A DNA stretch of 57,785 bases, from positions 1 to 57,785 of the forward strand of contig DATBBR010000007.1 of the NCBI GenBank assembly GCA_036270875.1, written 5' to 3'. This DNA is from Acidimicrobiales bacterium (GTDB lineage: Bacteria; Actinomycetota; Acidimicrobiia; Acidimicrobiales; AC-9). Shown in pieces: positions 57,652 to 57,785 of this stretch (positions within the stretch are counted from its first letter, which is position 1; every line of letters starts with the position of its first letter). The notes beneath the pieces are model-generated. The model was not told the origin of the DNA. It did no database searches and worked only from the letters and a program-made list of their open reading frames with translations. The translations under genes and the position numbers were made by a program.

Positions 57652-57785
57652 GTGAGGCAAGCCCCGGTCGTGACGGACGACTCGGCCGTCTTCTGGGACG
57701 CGGCTGACGAGCATCGACTGGTGGCGCAGCAGTGCGGCGGCTGCGGGGCGCTCCACCATCCGCCTCGCCCGCTGTGCCCTGACTG
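57652..57785 (+). CDS. DUF35 zinc-ribbon protein, cut by the window edge
   Basis: GTG 57652 opens a frame with FWDAADEHRLVAQQCGGCGALHHPPRPLCPD, the N-terminal helix and first zinc-ribbon cysteines (C-x2-C, and a third Cys before the edge) of DUF35. The rest lies outside. Starting next to the probable transcript start suggests a leaderless message. It is divergent from the amidohydrolase operon and is probably followed by a thiolase as in the 18-20 kb island (inference). Confidence 0.85.
   Translation, partial: MRQAPVVTDDSAVFWDAADEHRLVAQQCGGCGALHHPPRPLCPD

Overview
This window is GC-rich chromosomal DNA from an actinobacterium, most likely an uncultured soil-type lineage near the Acidimicrobiia or a relative (inference). 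The evidence is three luciferase-like (LLM) F420-type oxidoreductases, many GTG/TTG starts, several genes where a -10 box sits about 7 nt before the start codon (candidate leaderless mRNAs), many TetR/MarR/MerR regulators, DUF35/thiolase and CaiB CoA-transferase genes, and mycobacterial-type phospholipase C-like phosphoesterases. I see no rRNA, tRNA, CRISPR array, transposase, integrase or phage genes.

Layout. 1-5.9 kb: a sensor kinase cut by the left edge, an OsmC protein, a very acidic 57-aa protein, an MFS pump-MerR-dienelactone hydrolase operon behind a palindromic operator, and a YceI protein. 6-11.2 kb: zwf with a potassium-channel-like protein, divergent from a large exported cell-wall protein. 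11.3-16 kb: aldehyde dehydrogenase, acetolactate synthase, a double left-handed beta-helix protein and a second OsmC protein. 16.1-24.9 kb: an MFS-TetR operon, then a catabolic island (thiolase, DUF35 zinc-ribbon/OB protein, three LLM oxidoreductases, SDR, quinone oxidoreductase). 25-28.5 kb: a drug pump fused to a MarR-like domain, a universal stress protein, and a divergent TetR gene whose start codon lies inside a perfect palindrome. 28.5-34.6 kb: MarR, exported phosphoesterase, a tandem CaiB fusion, a membrane protein, a DUF2867 protein and two tiny upstream ORFs. 34.6-45.1 kb: TetR, site-2 protease, hydrolase, Mug, DsbA-like protein, FAD dehydrogenase, a Tag glycosylase of unusual composition, aldo/keto reductase, a second phosphoesterase and a serine hydrolase.

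45.1-51 kb is the most interesting part: two GT4 glycosyltransferases with overlapping divergent start codons, a pyruvoyl-tetrahydropterin-synthase homologue with the PTPS-III-type Glu in place of the catalytic Cys, an MDR dehydrogenase, a GTP cyclohydrolase II-RibD reductase fusion, and an FkbM methyltransferase. Together they look like a compact pathway making a GTP-derived (pterin-, pyrimidine- or azapteridine-like), possibly glycosylated and methylated small molecule.

51-57.8 kb: a DUF2231-Rieske protein, a small exported protein, an anti-sigma-type ATPase, a slipin-like protein without a membrane anchor, BluB, a chorismate-lyase-like protein, and an amidohydrolase-TetR-truncated P450 operon. 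That operon is divergent from a DUF35 gene cut by the right edge; an AT-rich 22-bp palindrome lies between them.
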